Below, piece by piece: positions 62,876 through 64,000 of a stretch of 64,000 nucleotides of DNA; positions within the stretch are counted from its first letter, which is position 1, and each line of letters starts with the position of its first letter. The translations under genes and the position numbers were made by a program. The notes under the pieces were generated by a model, which searched no databases, was not told the origin of the DNA, and saw only the letters and a program-made list of their open reading frames with translations. The DNA is from Hirschia baltica ATCC 49814 (GTDB lineage: Bacteria; Pseudomonadota; Alphaproteobacteria; Caulobacterales; Hyphomonadaceae), in contig NC_012982.1 of NCBI RefSeq assembly GCF_000023785.1, forward strand, positions 1,550,001-1,614,000, given 5' to 3'.

Positions 62876-64000
62876 ATGGCCTATAGATTTTTGAAACTTG
62901 GGAATTACACTTTGACCGCTAGTATAAAGAAAATTGTAGAGTTTGAATTAGCTGGAATAGCTATCGTTCCTTTTGGAATAATGGCTATCTTAAGCGCTAT
63001 TTTTCTAATCTCTGGACATATTCAGGAAGCAGGTCTGCCTGGGGCGTTTGCCCTTATGTGGTCTGTCGGATTTGTTCTATATTCGATTGGTGAAAAATTA
63101 CCGATCTGGAAAGAGTATGCGGGAGGTGGACTCATTATGGCATTCCTTGGGAGTGCTGTGTTGGTACATTTTGGTGTTATACCGAAAGAAGAAAGCGAGT
63201 TTCTGACAGCATCGGTTATCGACAACCGCTTTTTGTATCTCCTGCTAGTTGGGTTGGTTGCGGGAACGATACTTTCAGTTGATCGCAAATCTTTGATGCG
63301 CTCTGTTGTCGGATTGGTGCCTGTAATATTTTTTGCAATTTCTGGTGCGGTTGTACTTGGCGTTCTTATCGGATGGTTTTTTCAAGTAGAGCCAGCACGA
63401 ATAGTGACCCATTATGTGCTTCCAATTATGGGGGGAGGTAATGGAGCAGGGGCGATACCAATGTCAGAAATTTACGCTGACGCTACTGGAGAAAATGGTG
63501 CAAAATATTATGGTTTTGCAATTTCTGTTTTAACCATTGCAAACATGGTCGCTATATTGATGGCATCTGTACTGAACAAAATCGGACAAGCATTTCCAGC
63601 TTGGACAGGAAACGGCAAATTAAGTGACGATGAAAATTTTCAAGAGTTAGCTCCCGCAACAGAAAACTCCGAACCAACCAAAGAAATGAGTACACTCAGT
63701 GCATTGTTTTTTACAGTGGCAATGTTGTTACTTGCGATGTTGTTATATTCTTTGTTTCCACAAGTTCACCTTTTTGCTTGGGCAGTTTTGATTTTTGTTT
63801 TCTTGAATGTCTCGGATTTACTGCCTAAGTCTCTGGTTTCCGCGTTGGCGCTAGTGAATGAATGGGGGATGAGAACATTCATTGTCTTGGTATTGGTTGC
63901 AGTTGGTTTGATGACAGACCTAAATGATCTTATTACTGCCTTTAGTATTCAAAATGTCGTTATTTCAGCAGCAATAGTTATAGGTGCCAGCCTTGGCGCA
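62876..64000 (+). CDS. 2-hydroxycarboxylate transporter family (CitS/MaeN type), 3' end cut by window edge
   Basis: The frame starts at ATG 62876 (MAYRFLKLGNYTLTASIKK) and runs open to the window end, 375 codons. Many hydrophobic helices and the family signature GGGNGAGAIPMSEIYA (first of the two GGxG re-entrant loops) identify a 2HCT symporter, which takes up citrate, malate or related 2-hydroxyacids with sodium or protons. FGIMAILSAIFLISG near the N-terminus is the usual start. The second GGxG loop is expected beyond the window. It follows the receptor by 138 bases, so an outer plus inner membrane route for a hydroxy-polycarboxylate is likely. Confidence 0.88.
   Translation, partial: MAYRFLKLGNYTLTASIKKIVEFELAGIAIVPFGIMAILSAIFLISGHIQEAGLPGAFALMWSVGFVLYSIGEKLPIWKEYAGGGLIMAFLGSAVLVHFGVIPKEESEFLTASVIDNRFLYLLLVGLVAGTILSVDRKSLMRSVVGLVPVIFFAISGAVVLGVLIGWFFQVEPARIVTHYVLPIMGGGNGAGAIPMSEIYADATGENGAKYYGFAISVLTIANMVAILMASVLNKIGQAFPAWTGNGKLSDDENFQELAPATENSEPTKEMSTLSALFFTVAMLLLAMLLYSLFPQVHLFAWAVLIFVFLNVSDLLPKSLVSALALVNEWGMRTFIVLVLVAVGLMTDLNDLITAFSIQNVVISAAIVIGASLGA

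Noticed and set aside
1-64000. Genomic island borders by tRNA, integrase, insertion sequences or direct repeats
   Set aside because: None of these was seen; horizontal transfer of the catabolic island is possible but unsupported here.

Overview
The window reads as a chromosomal segment of a fairly AT-rich alphaproteobacterium, most like the Hyphomonadaceae/Maricaulales or sphingomonad types. Four intact or edge-truncated TonB-dependent receptors plus a decayed fifth, a FecI/FecR pair, 'TonB-Xanth-Caul' type receptors and an ScfR-regulated propionyl-CoA carboxylase operon all point that way. The species assignment is inference. No rRNA, tRNA, CRISPR array, transposase or integrase was seen.

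Layout. (1) 1-10.5 kb, outer-membrane uptake: a leftward haem-type receptor (cut by the window edge) behind two Fur-like boxes, then sigma factor (FecI type), anti-sigma factor (FecR type), an STN-domain receptor, a paralogous receptor without STN, and a beta-propeller-like lipoprotein. (2) 10.5-19.2 kb: an iron-dependent alcohol dehydrogenase, an ScfR/PccR-type regulator, and the divergent overlapping operon pccB-pccA-methylmalonyl-CoA mutase, which takes propionyl-CoA to succinyl-CoA. (3) 19.4-56.3 kb: a large catabolic island headed by a GntR/UTRA regulator. It holds two quinone-oxidoreductase-like proteins, an MmgE/PrpD protein, an SDR, a HapK-like protein, a methyltransferase, three FAD oxidoreductases, an ATP-dependent hydantoinase/oxoprolinase pair (HyuA/HyuB), an isocitrate-lyase-fold lyase, two LeuCD-type hydratases, two polysaccharide-deacetylase-fold hydrolases, an isochorismatase-fold amidohydrolase, an HMG-CoA-lyase-type protein, a CaiB-type CoA-transferase, a VOC protein, three alpha/beta-hydrolase domains, a cupin protein, two MFS transporters and a TonB-dependent receptor. 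(4) 56.4-64 kb: a decayed receptor gene, a DUF4387/AtuA-type pair, a Crp/Fnr regulator, another receptor, and a 2-hydroxycarboxylate (CitS-type) transporter cut by the right edge.

Two things stand out. First, a 20-bp partly palindromic element (TTGKTAT-N6-ATAMCAA) recurs in front of nearly every transcription unit of the island: before the GntR gene, before the 20.4-kb operon, in three divergent intergenic regions, before the FAD-oxidase gene, and twice at the receptor promoter, where one copy overlaps the probable -10 box. It looks like the operator of the island's GntR/UTRA regulator and would define the island as one regulon. Second, the gene content suggests an undescribed pathway. Imidase-like (deacetylase fold) and half-amidase-like (isochorismatase fold) enzymes sit in one operon with a LeuCD-type hydratase and a KKCGH lyase. 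This is the logic by which a substituted maleimide would become an alkylmaleate, then an alkylmalate, then pyruvate plus propionate (compare dimethylmaleate hydratase and dimethylmalate lyase of nicotinate fermentation). The propionate would feed the neighbouring pcc/mutase operon. Substituted maleimides are oxidative fragments of tetrapyrroles, and HyuAB-type enzymes open lactam rings, so a pyrrole or tetrapyrrole-derived substrate is possible; the substrate is a hypothesis, not something the sequence proves.
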